Source: Bradyrhizobium sp. LLZ17 (GTDB lineage: Bacteria; Pseudomonadota; Alphaproteobacteria; Rhizobiales; Xanthobacteraceae). Taken from it: 64,000 nt of DNA. Positions 1 through 9,209 of this stretch are shown one piece after another; the first letter of the stretch is position 1, and each line of letters begins with the position of its first letter. Made by a program: the position numbers and the translations under genes. The notes beneath the pieces are model-generated. The model had not been told where the DNA came from. It saw only the letters and a program-made list of their open reading frames with translations, and made no database searches. The stretch lies in NCBI RefSeq assembly GCF_041200145.1, contig NZ_CP165734.1:6057001-6121000 (forward strand), given 5' to 3'.

Positions 1-459
1 GCCATGCGCGGGCGCGAATTCGAACCAGGCGAGGAAATCGAAGGGCTCGCCGAGGTCGCGACAATGATAGAGCTGGCGCGCGATCGCGGGCAGGAACCGC
101 AGGCTGCTGGCGATGTGGTGCGATCTGTCTTCAAAGATCTTGCGCCGCTCCTCCTGCGTCAGCTCCCACCACGCCTGCGATTTGCGGATCGGGATCAGCG
201 CCGCGCAAGTGGCCTCGATCCGGCCGAGCCCGGCCTGCAACGCGGTGAGTTGCTGCTTCTCTGCGCGCTCGGTGTAACGCAACGTGCTCGGAGCCCCCAC
301 CAGCCGCCAAGCGTTGCGCGAGGGCACCAATGGTAATGAGACGGCATTTCCGTCGATCACCGACAGCGCCGGCATGAAGGGCAGGGGCTCGCCCGTCACC
401 GGCGAAACCGAGGTCACGCGCCAGCCCCCGCTCTGGCCGCCTCGAAACGTCCTGAACAT
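1..459 (-). CDS. chlorite dismutase-like heme protein, C-terminus missing
   Basis: The reading frame starts at an ATG at 459 and runs off the window edge after 153 codons, so the C-terminus is missing. An in-frame TGA lies about 30 bases upstream of the ATG, which fixes the start. The visible protein contains ERRKIFEDRSHH, LPAIARQLYHCRDLGEPFD and FLAWFEF, a run typical of the chlorite dismutase (Cld) superfamily of heme proteins, where the basic LYHCRDLGEPFD segment lies near the heme pocket. Short dimeric Cld proteins are known from Bradyrhizobium and Nitrobacter. Whether this one detoxifies chlorite cannot be judged, because the proximal histidine would lie beyond or at the visible end. The family call is from motif recognition; the substrate is unknown. 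Confidence 0.72.
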   Translation of the reverse strand, partial: MFRTFRGGQSGGWRVTSVSPVTGEPLPFMPALSVIDGNAVSLPLVPSRNAWRLVGAPSTLRYTERAEKQQLTALQAGLGRIEATCAALIPIRKSQAWWELTQEERRKIFEDRSHHIASSLRFLPAIARQLYHCRDLGEPFDFLAWFEFAPAHG

Positions 460-500
460 GGCCCATGGAAGCGTGGAACCGGGCGCGGTTCAAGCTTTTC

Positions 501-635
501 CCGTCATTCCGCGGCGCGCCTGTTGGCGCGCGCCCGGAATCCATCGCGCCGCCGGGATGCTAGGAGAAATGGATTCCGGGCTCGATGCTGCGGGCCGCTC
601 TTCGCGCGGCCTGTCGCATCGCCCCGGAATGACGG
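501..635. repeat. imperfect long inverted repeat, CGTCATTCCG family
   Basis: CCGTCATTCC at 501-510 is matched in inverse orientation by GGAATGACGG at 626-635. Internal arms (GGCGCGCC, CCGGAATCCAT, ATGGATTCCGGGCTCGATGC) pair further in. The element fills the gap between the Cld-like gene and brnA. The same end sequence recurs in a short form at 11578-11616, so this is a dispersed intergenic palindrome family. Confidence 0.8.
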
Positions 636-667
636 AAAGGGGCGAGATCAAACTAACGTCGAGCCGA

Positions 668-994
668 TCAAGCCCGCTTCTTCGGCTTCGACTTCTGCTG
701 CATGTAGGAGCGCAGCACCGCATTCATGCGCCGCTGATATCCCTCGCCCTCACGCTTGAAGAAATCGAGCACATCCTCGTCGAGCCGGATGGAGATGGCC
801 TTCTTCTTGGGTGGCATCACGAGCACAGCGTCCGACCAGTCGATGTCGATCGGCACCGCATCAGGATCGTTGGCGACAGCCTCGGCGATGTCTTCATCCG
901 TCAACGCGTCGACGCGAGCCCAGTCAGTCTTCCCTTTCCTCGGGGAGTCCCTTGAAACGATTGTAGTATTTCTGCCGTTCGTCTTCTCGCGCAC
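668..994 (-). CDS. brnA: BrnA-type antitoxin
   Basis: The C-terminal half reads PPKKKAISIRLDEDVLDFFK followed by EGEGYQRRMNAVLRSYM, the ribbon-helix-helix-like DNA-binding domain of BrnA antitoxins (BrnA_antitoxin/CopG-like). BrnA neutralises the BrnT ribonuclease and represses the operon. The gene follows brnT on the same strand, the usual toxin-first order. The start is uncertain: no ATG occurs between 1096 and the DNA-binding domain. A GTG at 994 (108 residues) gives an overlap of 71 bases with brnT; an ATG at 1096 would give 142 residues and an overlap of 173 bases. The overlap suggests translational coupling. Family call is firm, start is not. Confidence 0.8.
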   Translation of the reverse strand: MREKTNGRNTTIVSRDSPRKGKTDWARVDALTDEDIAEAVANDPDAVPIDIDWSDAVLVMPPKKKAISIRLDEDVLDFFKREGEGYQRRMNAVLRSYMQQKSKPKKRA

Positions 995-1250
995 GCCGGA
1001 CCGAGATGAGCCGGCAGACCGTCCCCCGGATCGCACAGGCGACCGCGACTTCCCGCCCGTCGATGTAACCGAAGATTTGGTACCTGACTTCGTCATTGCG
1101 ATCCGATCGACGGATGAAGGTATAGCTTTCGAGAATTCCGCGCGCGTCCTCGAAGTCGATTCCGTGAGTTCGCAAGTTGGTCGCGCGCTTCTTCGGATCC
1201 CATCCGAAGTCGCGAACGCCCGCGAACAGCAACTGCAAATCTTCCGTCAT
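924..1250 (-). CDS. brnT: BrnT-type toxin (RelE-fold ribonuclease)
   Basis: The protein contains FGWDPKKRATNLRTHGIDFE near the N-terminus and CRLISVRRAREDERQKYYN near the C-terminus, both signatures of the BrnT family (DUF497), RelE-like ribonucleases that stop translation under stress. The chosen ATG at 1250 gives 108 residues; an in-frame GTG at 1271 is possible and neither has a strong ribosome site. The partner antitoxin overlaps the 3' end. Upstream on the promoter side are two inverted repeats (1338-1347 and 1353-1373), plausible operator sites for autoregulation by BrnA. Confidence 0.85.
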   Translation of the reverse strand: MTEDLQLLFAGVRDFGWDPKKRATNLRTHGIDFEDARGILESYTFIRRSDRNDEVRYQIFGYIDGREVAVACAIRGTVCRLISVRRAREDERQKYYNRFKGLPEERED

Positions 1251-1271
1251 GGCAAAGTATCCAAATGACAC

Positions 1272-1582
1272 CGCATTTTGCCGCGCATGAGGTTTGCTAT
1301 GACGTCTGAAGCCGTAGCCGCGACTTCATCGTATGCCTGTATATACAAACGTAATCGTTGTGTGTCAACGATTCCGGTCCCGGTGGGAAAGCTCGAAACT
1401 GATTGTTGCATGGGCGGGTAGTCTAGGAACTCCGGGTGGGGATTTCGTTTCGCGAGAAACTTTCCTCCCTGTGCATAGGTCGAATAACCCGCATAACCCA
1501 GACAAACCTAACTTTAGGGCCGGCCGCACCTATATCCCTGATCCTTCGCCCGACTCACTCCGGTTCGCGCTACACACAGCCC
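1272..1582. other. divergent intergenic region brnT / dnaG
   Basis: No convincing gene. It should hold the promoters of brnTA (minus strand) and dnaG (plus strand). Two small inverted repeats are visible: TGTATATACA at 1338-1347 and AATCGTTG-tgtgt-CAACGATT at 1353-1373. Confidence 0.6.
1338..1373. promoter_or_regulatory. pair of inverted repeats, candidate brnTA operator
   Basis: A perfect 10-bp AT-rich palindrome at 1338-1347 is followed within six bases by a perfect 8-bp inverted repeat with a 5-nt spacer at 1353-1373. They lie 67 to 120 bp upstream of the brnT start. BrnA autorepresses its operon in known systems; assigning these repeats to it is inference. Confidence 0.4.
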
Positions 1583-3582
1583 ATGCGCTTTACGCCCCAA
1601 TTCCTCGACGAGCTGCGTGCCCGGCTTTCGGTCTCCGAAGTCGTGGGCAAGCGCGTCAAGTTGAAGAAGGCTGGGCGCGAGTGGAAGGGACTGTCGCCGT
1701 TCCAGCAGGAGAAGACGCCCTCCTTCTACGTCAACGACCAGAAGGGTTTTTACCACGACTTCTCCTCGGGCAAGCACGGCGACATCATCAGCTTCGTGAT
1801 GGAGACCGACGGCCTGCCGTTCGCCGAAGCCGTTGAGCGGCTCGCCAACATGGCGGGCCTGCCGCTGCCGGCGGTGGCGCCGGATGCGGCGCGGCACGAG
1901 CAACGGCGCAAGTCGCTGCATGACGTCATGGATCTCGCGGCCAAGTTTTTCGCGGAAACCCTGGCGTCGCGCGTGGGCGCGAAAGCGCGTGGCTATCTTG
2001 CCGACCGCGCGCTCTCGCCGGCAACGCAATTGCAGTTCCGTATCGGCTACGCGCCGCCCGATCGCTTTGCTCTGAAGGAGCATCTCGGCAAGCTCGGCGT
2101 CTCGGTCGATGACATGGTCGAGACCGGTCTGCTCGTTGCCGGCGACGGCATCCCCGTGCCCTATGACCGCTTCCGCGATCGCGTGATGTTTCCGATCACC
2201 GATTTGCGCGGCCGCGTCATCGCCTTCGGCGGGCGCGCGCTGGAAAAGGACGTTGCGGCAAAATACCTGAACTCGCCGGAGACGCCGCTCTTCCACAAGG
2301 GCGACAATCTCTACAACCACCAGACCGCGCGCAAAGCCACCCACGACGGCAGCGCGCTGATCGTGGTCGAAGGCTATGTCGATGTCATCGCCATGGTCAC
2401 CGCGGGCTTTCCGGGCAGTGTCGCGCCGCTCGGGACTGCCCTGACCGAAAACCAGCTCGCGCTGCTCTGGAAGATGGCGGACGAGCCGATCCTCTGCTTC
2501 GACGGCGACAAGGCAGGTCAAAAAGCGGCTTATCGCGCCGCCGACCTGGCACTGCCGTTCCTCGCACCGGGAAAGAGCCTGCGCTTCGCATTGCTGCCGG
2601 AAGGGCAGGACCCCGACGATCTCGTGCGCTCGGGCGGTCGTGGTGCGATCGAGGAAGTTATTGCAGCCGCGCGACCGCTCGCCGACATGATCTGGTCGCG
2701 CGAGCTCGAAGGCGGCAATTTCGCTACACCCGAACGCCGCGCCGCGCTGGAGGCGCGGATCAAGGAGCTGTCGAACGGCATCCGCGACGAGGTGGTCCGG
2801 CGCTATTATCGCCAGGATCTCGCCGAGCGACTCCAGCGCACCTTTGCGCCGGACGGCGGACGCGGCGGCTTTGCCGGCCGGGGCAATTTCCGCTCCGGCC
2901 CCGCCGGCCGCCAATTCCAGCCTCGCGGCGCCGGGCAGGCGAATCGATTCGGCGGCCAGGGACGCCGCGGCGCACCGGGCCCCACGCCGCTCCCCTCCGG
3001 CCCCTATCAGGCGGCGAGCGCCCAACTGGCGGCGAGCCCGATCATGCGGGGGCAGCGCAGTGCCATCTCCCGCCGGGAAGCCCTGATCCTGCAAATCCTG
3101 ATCAACCATCCCTGGCTGCTGCATGAGCACCTCGAGGAGGTGGCCGCCCTGGAGCTGGCCCATCCCGAGGCCCACAAGCTGCGGGCCGGCATCATCGCGG
3201 CTTTCGCCAATGACCATCACCACAGCCCGGATCCCGGCGAGCAGGCTGAAAAGATGCGAAGCGACATCGAGAAGAGTGGATTTTCTCAGCTTCTTCAAAG
3301 AGTTGAGAATGGAATCACGACCCAGGCGGTGTGGGGGGCCAGGAAGGCGCGGCCCGGGACGACGTTCTCTCCACTTGGCACCAGCTCGTCGCCTTGCATC
3401 GGCAGTGGCATTCACTACTTAGAGAGCTGAAAGACGCCGAGCTGGCCTTGGGGGAGGATTCCAGCGAGGCCAATTTGGCGTGGCTGCGTGATGTCAAGGC
3501 TCGGATAGGCGAAGTCGACGGCACCGAGGCCCTGATCGAGGGTTTTGGCGAGCTGTCGGGCCGGTTCCAGAAGAGCGTGTGA
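1583..3582 (+). CDS. dnaG: DNA primase, frameshifted near the C-terminus
   Basis: Primase that makes RNA primers at the replication fork. The ATG at 1583 begins the conserved N-terminus (MRFTPQFLDELRARLSV). Then come a zinc-finger region lacking obvious Cys spacing, the TOPRIM region with VVEGYVDVIAM (about residue 260) and LCFDGDKAGQKAA, and the C-terminal DnaB-interaction domain. The frame opened at 1583 stops at 3430 (615 residues, the last ~30 out of context). The expected C-terminus (GAARDDVLSTWHQLVALH to ELSGRFQKSV) is in another frame, 3340-3582. One base is missing at or beside GTGGGGGGCC (3331-3340); restoring it gives 666 residues, the expected length. Since primase is essential, a sequencing error is the simplest reading; a -1 ribosomal shift at the G run is the alternative. 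Confidence 0.9.
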
Positions 3583-3960
3583 TGAAAGAATCATGCGGAC
3601 GGTTGGAGCCGGAACCGCTAAAAGACTCGCCAAATCCAAGGTTTGGCGGCAAAAACAGGGTTAATCGAGGCTTAACGCTCTTGTAGCACTTTGGCCCCCA
3701 GGCGGCCGCAGGCAGAACAGACGCGTCAGGAATGAATCCGCGCATAGCTGTTGGCACTTCACCTGCATCCGCTGCGACAAAGGTGCTCACGAAGCGTTAG
3801 GCAAATCCGGCGAGAGAAAGTTGGGGGTGGCGATCAGAGGTTCGCGCCGCCCTTTCCGTGTCGCGATCTGACGAAGCGAGAGCGTCGAGCAACAGGTTCA
3901 AGTGATTTCACGCGGGCAGGCCTTTGAGCCTTCTGCATGAAGCGCGTTTAGGAGCAATGG
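3583..3960. other. dnaG-rpoD intergenic region
   Basis: 378 bases without a gene. It must carry the rpoD promoter and leader. I see no clean terminator after dnaG. The ribosome site GGAG at 3951-3954 belongs to rpoD. Confidence 0.5.
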
Positions 3961-6117
3961 ATGGCCACCAAGGCAAAGACGCTGCAGGCGAAAGACAAGG
4001 AAAAAGACGACAAGGCAGCGGACGCGCCGGAGAAGGACTCCCAGGACGCGCCGTCGCCGTTGCTCGATCTGTCCGACGCGGCAGTCAAGAAGATGATCAA
4101 GCAGGCCAAGAAGCGCGGCTTCGTGACCTTCGATCAGCTCAACGAAGTTCTGCCGTCCGATCAGACCTCGCCCGAGCAGATCGAGGACATCATGTCCATG
4201 CTCTCGGACATGGGCATCAACGTCACCGAAGCCGACGATAGCGAAGGCGAGGAGGACAAGGACGAGGGTGGCGAGGACGAGACCGACAACGAGCTCGTCG
4301 AGGTCACGCAGAAGGCCGTCACCGAAGTCAAGAAGAGCGAGCCGGGCGAGCGCACCGACGATCCCGTACGCATGTATCTGCGCGAGATGGGCACGGTCGA
4401 GCTGTTGTCCCGCGAAGGCGAAATCGCCATCGCCAAGCGCATCGAGGCCGGCCGCGAGGCGATGATCGCGGGCCTCTGCGAAAGCCCGCTGACGTTCCAG
4501 GCCATCATCATCTGGCGTGACGAATTGAACGAAGGAAAGATCTTCCTTCGCGACATCATCGATCTCGAAGCGACCTATGCCGGCCCCGATGCCAAGGCCG
4601 GCATGAACACCGCGATGATCGGCGGTCCCGCCGGCGAGAACGGCGAAGCGCCGGCCGAAGGCGGCCAGGCTGCTGCGGTAGCGGGCGCACCTGCGCATGT
4701 GGCGCCTCCGGCCGCGCCGCCGGCGCCAACTCCGTTCCGTGCCGCGCCTGCCGGCGCAACGACCGGCGAAGCGCTGAAGGATCCTGCGGAATCCGCCGCC
4801 GAAGCCGACATGGACGAAGACGACGAGTTCGAGAACCAGATGTCGCTTGCGGCGATCGAGGCCGAGCTCAAGCCGAAGGTCGTCGAGATCTTCGACAAGA
4901 TCGCCGACAGCTACAAGAAGCTGCGCAAGCTTCAGGAACAGGACATCCAGAACCAGCTCGAGAGCACCTCGCATGGGCCCTCGCTCTCGCCGCACCAGGA
5001 GCGCAAATATCGCAAGCTGAAGGACGAGATCATCGTCGAGGTGAAGTCGCTGCGCCTGAACCAGGCCCGCATCGATTCACTCGTCGAGCAGCTCTACGAC
5101 ATCAACAAGCGCCTCGTGTCGCATGAGGGCCGCCTGATGCGCCTTGCCGACAGCCACGGCGTCGCGCGCGAGGACTTCCTGCGCAACTACACCGGCTCGG
5201 AGCTCGATCCGCGCTGGCTCAACCGTGTCTCGAAGCTTTCGGCCAAGGGCTGGAAGAATTTCGTCCATCACGAGAAGGACCGCATCAAGGACCTCCGCCA
5301 CGAGGTGCACCAGCTCGCAGCGCTCACGGGCTTGGAGATCATCGAGTTCCGCAAGATCGTGCACTCCGTGCAGAAGGGCGAACGCGAAGCCCGCCAGGCC
5401 AAGAAGGAGATGGTGGAAGCCAACCTCCGTCTCGTGATCTCGATCGCCAAGAAATACACCAACCGCGGCCTGCAGTTCCTCGACCTGATCCAGGAAGGCA
5501 ACATCGGCCTGATGAAGGCGGTGGACAAATTCGAGTACCGCCGCGGCTACAAGTTCTCGACCTACGCCACATGGTGGATCCGGCAGGCGATCACCCGCTC
5601 GATCGCCGACCAGGCGCGCACCATCCGCATCCCCGTGCACATGATCGAGACGATCAACAAGATCGTGCGCACCTCGCGCCAGATGCTCAACGAGATCGGC
5701 CGCGAGCCGACCCCGGAAGAGCTCGCCGAGAAGCTCGGCATGCCCTTGGAGAAGGTCCGCAAGGTCCTCAAGATCGCCAAGGAGCCGCTGTCGCTGGAGA
5801 CGCCCGTCGGTGACGAAGAGGATTCACACCTCGGCGATTTCATCGAGGACAAGAACGCGATCCTGCCGATCGACGCCGCGATCCAGTCAAACCTGCGCGA
5901 GACCACCACGCGCGTGCTCGCCTCGCTCACCCCACGCGAAGAGCGCGTGCTGCGCATGCGCTTCGGCATCGGCATGAATACCGACCACACGCTGGAAGAA
6001 GTCGGCCAGCAGTTCAGCGTGACGCGCGAACGCATCCGCCAGATCGAAGCGAAAGCGCTGCGCAAGCTGAAGCATCCGTCAAGGTCAAGGAAGCTGCGGT
6101 CGTTCCTCGATAACTGA
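3961..6117 (+). CDS. rpoD: primary sigma factor RpoD (sigma-70/SigA)
   Basis: Housekeeping sigma factor of 718 residues. Region 1.1 is at the N-terminus ([20 protein letters not shown]). Region 1.2 is [18 protein letters not shown], followed by a long acidic and Ala/Pro-rich non-conserved insert. Region 2 is [20 protein letters not shown] to [19 protein letters not shown]. Region 4 ends with the helix-turn-helix [20 protein letters not shown]. The ATG at 3961 is six bases after GGAG; another ATG at 3956 is out of frame. The dnaG-rpoD order is the classical macromolecular-synthesis arrangement, without rpsU here. A GC-rich hairpin with a T-rich tail follows the gene. Confidence 0.98.
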   Translation: MATKAKTLQAKDKEKDDKAADAPEKDSQDAPSPLLDLSDAAVKKMIKQAKKRGFVTFDQLNEVLPSDQTSPEQIEDIMSMLSDMGINVTEADDSEGEEDKDEGGEDETDNELVEVTQKAVTEVKKSEPGERTDDPVRMYLREMGTVELLSREGEIAIAKRIEAGREAMIAGLCESPLTFQAIIIWRDELNEGKIFLRDIIDLEATYAGPDAKAGMNTAMIGGPAGENGEAPAEGGQAAAVAGAPAHVAPPAAPPAPTPFRAAPAGATTGEALKDPAESAAEADMDEDDEFENQMSLAAIEAELKPKVVEIFDKIADSYKKLRKLQEQDIQNQLESTSHGPSLSPHQERKYRKLKDEIIVEVKSLRLNQARIDSLVEQLYDINKRLVSHEGRLMRLADSHGVAREDFLRNYTGSELDPRWLNRVSKLSAKGWKNFVHHEKDRIKDLRHEVHQLAALTGLEIIEFRKIVHSVQKGEREARQAKKEMVEANLRLVISIAKKYTNRGLQFLDLIQEGNIGLMKAVDKFEYRRGYKFSTYATWWIRQAITRSIADQARTIRIPVHMIETINKIVRTSRQMLNEIGREPTPEELAEKLGMPLEKVRKVLKIAKEPLSLETPVGDEEDSHLGDFIEDKNAILPIDAAIQSNLRETTTRVLASLTPREERVLRMRFGIGMNTDHTLEEVGQQFSVTRERIRQIEAKALRKLKHPSRSRKLRSFLDN

Positions 6118-6127
6118 TTCAGGTGTC

Positions 6128-6200
6128 ATGCCCGGACGAGAGTCCGGGCATCACCAATCCAGACAAAAGCGGCGGGCCAGGGCCCGCCGTTCTTGTTTGT
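6128..6200 (+). terminator. rpoD terminator hairpins
   Basis: TGCCCGGAC-gagagt-CCGGGCA at about 6128-6150 is followed by GGCGGGCC-AGGGCCCGCC at about 6171-6188 and the T-rich tail GTTCTTGTTT. The second hairpin is the better terminator candidate for rpoD. Confidence 0.6.
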
Positions 6201-6233
6201 GCCAATGTTTCGCGTGTCTCGCGGGCGGAGCCG

Positions 6234-6470
6234 CTACTTCTTCTTCGCGCCGACCCGCTCGAGGGTTTTGATCTCCAGCGCGGGGCGGCCGGATTTTTCC
6301 GCGATCTCACGGTCCTGCTCCATGATGAAGGCACGGGCCGGCTCATCGCCATCAAGGCCTCCGAGCAGCTCCGAAGGCACCCGCCGGTTGGAGCGCTGCG
6401 AGCCGTCTTCATAGAAGACGTTGAAAAAGGCGAATTCGCCTTTGGGATTGGTTCCAGGTTTTTTGGCCAT
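6234..6470 (-). CDS. conserved small hypothetical protein, 78 aa
   Basis: The frame encodes MAKKPGTNPKGEFAFFNVFY at the start, a charged middle (LDGDEPARAFIMEQDREIAE) and a basic tail ending AKKK. It has no signal peptide or membrane segment. Codon use is like the neighbouring core genes. It lies convergent to rpoD. I recognise it as a type of small protein common near rpoD in bradyrhizobia but know no function. Confidence 0.7.
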   Translation of the reverse strand: MAKKPGTNPKGEFAFFNVFYEDGSQRSNRRVPSELLGGLDGDEPARAFIMEQDREIAEKSGRPALEIKTLERVGAKKK

Positions 6471-6985
6471 GGGGGCTTGTCGTCGATCAGGGCGCCATAG
6501 TCAAACGACTTTGGCGGCTGCGAGGGTCGGCCGGAGGGCTTTCTGCGCAACGTAATCCGTTCGCCCGATCGCACCGCCAGGCGCCTCGTATCGTCGATCC
6601 GCCCTGACCTCAATAAACGGCGGGCCGAAAAGCCCGCCGTTTATTTTTGGTCTTCAGTGCCGCCCGGGGCTGGCGGGGCGACAACCTAGAATAGAACGCT
6701 ATAACTTGCGCCATGAGGTGGCAAGTTAAATCGTCGCGGCGTTGCTGTCGCAGCGAGCGCGTCGGAGCTGAGCCGATCTCATCGCGGGTTCCAGCGTGCC
6801 CTCGAAGCGCTGCGTCAGTTTCCCTGTCGGTCAGGGTTGGCGGTTCGTGCGATGCGATCTTCAACTCGCCGCGCATCGGTGGCTGGCCATCGTTGAAGGC
6901 TAAGGCTCGCGGCTTTGACCGTTCCGTTGTTCCCGGGCATGATCGCAGCGCTGCTTCGCGCACATTTTCCAGAGGATTTTCCCGC
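6471..6985. other. 515-base intergenic region with an orphan hairpin terminator
   Basis: Between the 78-aa gene and the transglycosylase gene I see no reliable protein-coding frame. The region contains a strong terminator-like hairpin at 6615-6647 with no gene upstream of it on the plus strand. The ribosome site AGAGGA of the next gene is at 6971-6976. Confidence 0.55.
6615..6647 (+). terminator. strong intrinsic terminator hairpin without an upstream gene
   Basis: AAACGGCGGGC (6615-6625) pairs perfectly with GCCCGCCGTTT (6632-6642), loop CGAAAA, and is followed by ATTTTT on the plus strand. It may terminate an unannotated small RNA transcribed from about 6480-6610, or be a bidirectional barrier in front of the transglycosylase gene. 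Confidence 0.7.
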
Positions 6986-7810
6986 ATGTTGAGATACGCC
7001 GTGATGCTCGGACGAGGCTTGGTCGCTGCCTTCATCTTCTTTCTGGCTGGCAGCCAAGCGGAGGCCGCGCGCTGCGGTGGCGACTTCAACAGCTTTGTCG
7101 CCGGCATGACCTCGGAAGCGCAGGCAGCCGGTGTCTCCGCGAGCGTGACGAGCGCCGCGTTCAGCGGAATCACCGAGGATGGTGCGGTGCTCGCCTTCGA
7201 CCGGCGCCAGCGCTACACCTTCAACAAGAGCTTTGAGCAGTATGTCTCGACCCGCGTCGGCCCCGGCCGCATCAATGGCGGCCGTGCGCTGTTGCAGCGT
7301 CACGCCGCGCTGCTGTCGCGCATCGAGCAGCAGTTCGGCGTGCCGCGGCAGATCCTGGTCGCTATCTGGGGCCTGGAAAGCGATTTCGGCAAGGGCGACA
7401 TGGGCAAGCTGCCGGTGATCCGCACGCTCACCACGCTGGCGCATGATTGCCGCCGCACCGAGCTGTTCCAGGGCGAGTTGCTCGCTGCGCTCAAGATCGT
7501 GCAGCGCGGCGACCTGCCGCTGCGTGACCTCATCGGCGCCTATGCCGGCGAGATCGGTCAGACCCAGTTCCTGCCGTCGTCCTACATCAAATACGGCGTC
7601 GATTTCGATGGCGATGGCCGCGTCGACCTGCGCCACAGCGTCCCCGACGTGCTCGCCTCGACCGCGAACCTGCTCCACACCAGCGGCTTCAAGATGGGCC
7701 AACCCTATGGCGAAGGCACCGCGAATTTCGAGGCGATGCGCGAGTGGAACAGGGCGCTGATCTACCGCAAGACGATCGGATATTTTGCGGATCGGCTGAT
7801 CGGGCAGTGA
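6986..7810 (+). CDS. lytic murein transglycosylase, MltB/SLT_2 family
   Basis: Periplasmic enzyme that cleaves peptidoglycan between MurNAc and GlcNAc with formation of 1,6-anhydro ends. The ATG at 6986, preceded by AGAGGA, opens a 274-residue protein with a signal peptide (residues 1 to about 27, cleavage near QAEAA). The catalytic glutamate is E131 in AIWGLESDFGKG. GEIGQTQFLPSSYIKYGVDF and the following DGDGRVDLRHSVPDVLASTA are characteristic of the family. The conserved cysteines (C30 and the one in AHDCRRTELF) may pair. There is no C-terminal peptidoglycan-binding domain. It appears to be monocistronic. Confidence 0.93.
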   Translation: MLRYAVMLGRGLVAAFIFFLAGSQAEAARCGGDFNSFVAGMTSEAQAAGVSASVTSAAFSGITEDGAVLAFDRRQRYTFNKSFEQYVSTRVGPGRINGGRALLQRHAALLSRIEQQFGVPRQILVAIWGLESDFGKGDMGKLPVIRTLTTLAHDCRRTELFQGELLAALKIVQRGDLPLRDLIGAYAGEIGQTQFLPSSYIKYGVDFDGDGRVDLRHSVPDVLASTANLLHTSGFKMGQPYGEGTANFEAMREWNRALIYRKTIGYFADRLIGQ

Positions 7811-7972
7811 CGGCGGGTTGGTGAGACTGCGGACTTGCGCCACTCGCGCGCGTCATCACCGGCGAACGCGTGGAACCTCTATGTACACTTTTTCAGTTTG
7901 GAACCGAACCATCTGCAGCTCGCGCCCTTAACATACGTTACTGGGGCCAAGAGCGCATTTTGGGAGCGGCCA

Positions 7973-8374
7973 ATGGGACAAGCACAGCCATATCAGGCGA
8001 CCGCGTTGATTGTTGAAGACGATGTCATGCAGCGCGAGATGCTGTGCCTCCTTCTGGAGGAAAGCGGATTCGAGGTCATCCAGTGCGAAAGCGCCGAGGC
8101 GGCCGAACTTGTCCTGGACAAAAACGCCGGCGCGCTCTGCCTGATGCTGACCGACGTGCAGCTCGCCGGACGGATGAACGGCGTCGAGCTGGCGCACGTC
8201 GCCAAGGACCGCAATCCGAAGCTCGACGTCGTCGTCACCTCCGGCCGGCCGTTGATGCAGGCCTTGCCTGACGGCGCGAAATTCTGGGCCAAGCCATGGG
8301 CGCCGCTCGACGTGCTGCGCGAGGCCGAGATCGCGCAATTGTCCGAGCGCAGCGCCTTGCCGTGGACGCACTGA
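7973..8374 (+). CDS. single-domain response regulator
   Basis: A stand-alone receiver domain of 133 residues. The acidic pocket is at E15-D17 (IVEDD), the phospho-acceptor is D61 (LTDVQLAG), the switch residue is in VTSGRP (about 89-91) and the conserved lysine is K107 (AKPW). There is no output domain, so it would act by phosphotransfer or protein contact. The ATG at 7973 follows GGGAG at 7962. No sensor kinase lies beside it. Confidence 0.9.
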   Translation: MGQAQPYQATALIVEDDVMQREMLCLLLEESGFEVIQCESAEAAELVLDKNAGALCLMLTDVQLAGRMNGVELAHVAKDRNPKLDVVVTSGRPLMQALPDGAKFWAKPWAPLDVLREAEIAQLSERSALPWTH

Positions 8375-8421
8375 CCGTCTCGTGACTTCTCCGCCCCGGC
8401 CAGGGGTGGTAGGGACATGAC

Positions 8422-9034
8422 ATGTCCTGGTCGTTCCTGCTGACCTCGCTGATCGTCGTGGCTTCTCCGGGGACGGGCGTGCTCTACACGCTCGCCGCGG
8501 CCCTGACGCGCGGCTCGCGCGCCAGCATAGCTGCCGCCTTCGGCTGCACGCTCGGCATCGTGCCGCACATGACCGCGGCGATGCTCGGATTGGCCGCCGT
8601 GCTCCACACCAGCGCACTCGCCTTTGCCGCGCTGAAATGGGTGCGGCGTGGCCTATCTGCTCTACATGTCCTGGCAGGCACTGCGCGAGCGAGGTGCGCT
8701 TGCGGTCGAGGCCGAGATCAAGGAGCGGTCGAGCGGCCGCGTCATCGTCACCGGCTTCCTGATCAATATCCTCAATCCAAAGCTCTCGATCTTCTTTCTC
8801 GCCTTTCTGCCGCAGTTCATTGCGGCGGAGGAGTCCCACGTGTTGGCGCGGATGCTGGAATTGAGCGGCGCCTTCATGGCGATGACGTTCGCGGTGTTCG
8901 TGGTCTACGGCCTCTGCGCCGCATCGGTGCGCGAGCGCGTGATTTCGCGGCCGGGTGTGATGGCCTGGCTGCGCCGCAGTTTCGCGGCAGGCTTTGCGCT
9001 GCTGGGCGCCAAGCTCGCGTTTGCCGAGCGATAG
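8422..9034 (+). CDS. LysE/RhtB-family amino-acid exporter, one-base frameshift
   Basis: The N-terminal part (SFLLTSLIVVASPGTGVLYT) carries the LysE-family motif in the first membrane helix. From 8648 the second half continues in another frame (AYLLYMSWQALRERGALAVE, FLINILNPKLSIFFLAFLPQ). Removing one base near GTGCGGCGTG (8641-8650) joins them into 203 residues with about six membrane helices, the normal family size. The disruption is a single inserted base, so sequencing error or recent inactivation are both possible. The substrate is not predictable. Confidence 0.85.
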
Positions 9035-9109
9035 CCGGTAAACGAGATCTCCTCTTCACCTCTCCTCGCAAGGGGCGGGGCGAGGGAGCGAAGCAGCGGA
9101 GCAAGCCAA

Positions 9110-9135
9110 TAAAAAAAGCGGGCCTTGCGCCCGCC
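9110..9135 (-). terminator. intrinsic terminator, minus strand
   Basis: Read on the minus strand, GCGGGCGCAAGGCCCGC is followed by seven T residues (complement of A7 at 9110-9116). It ends transcription coming from the 22-codon Lys-rich gene. A further hairpin, GCCCGGGCGGAGC with GCTCCACCCGGGC, lies at 9163-9191. Confidence 0.8.
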
Positions 9136-9209
9136 ACCTGCAACTCTCAAGCCTTGCCCGAAGCCCGGGCGGAGCGAGGCTCCACCCGGGCAAAGAAAAA
9201 GAAGCCTCG

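Noticed and set aside
6710..6985. N-terminal extension of the transglycosylase frame back to 6713
   Set aside because: The encoded stretch is Arg/Ser-rich and unlike a protein; ATG 6986 has a ribosome site and begins a proper signal peptide.
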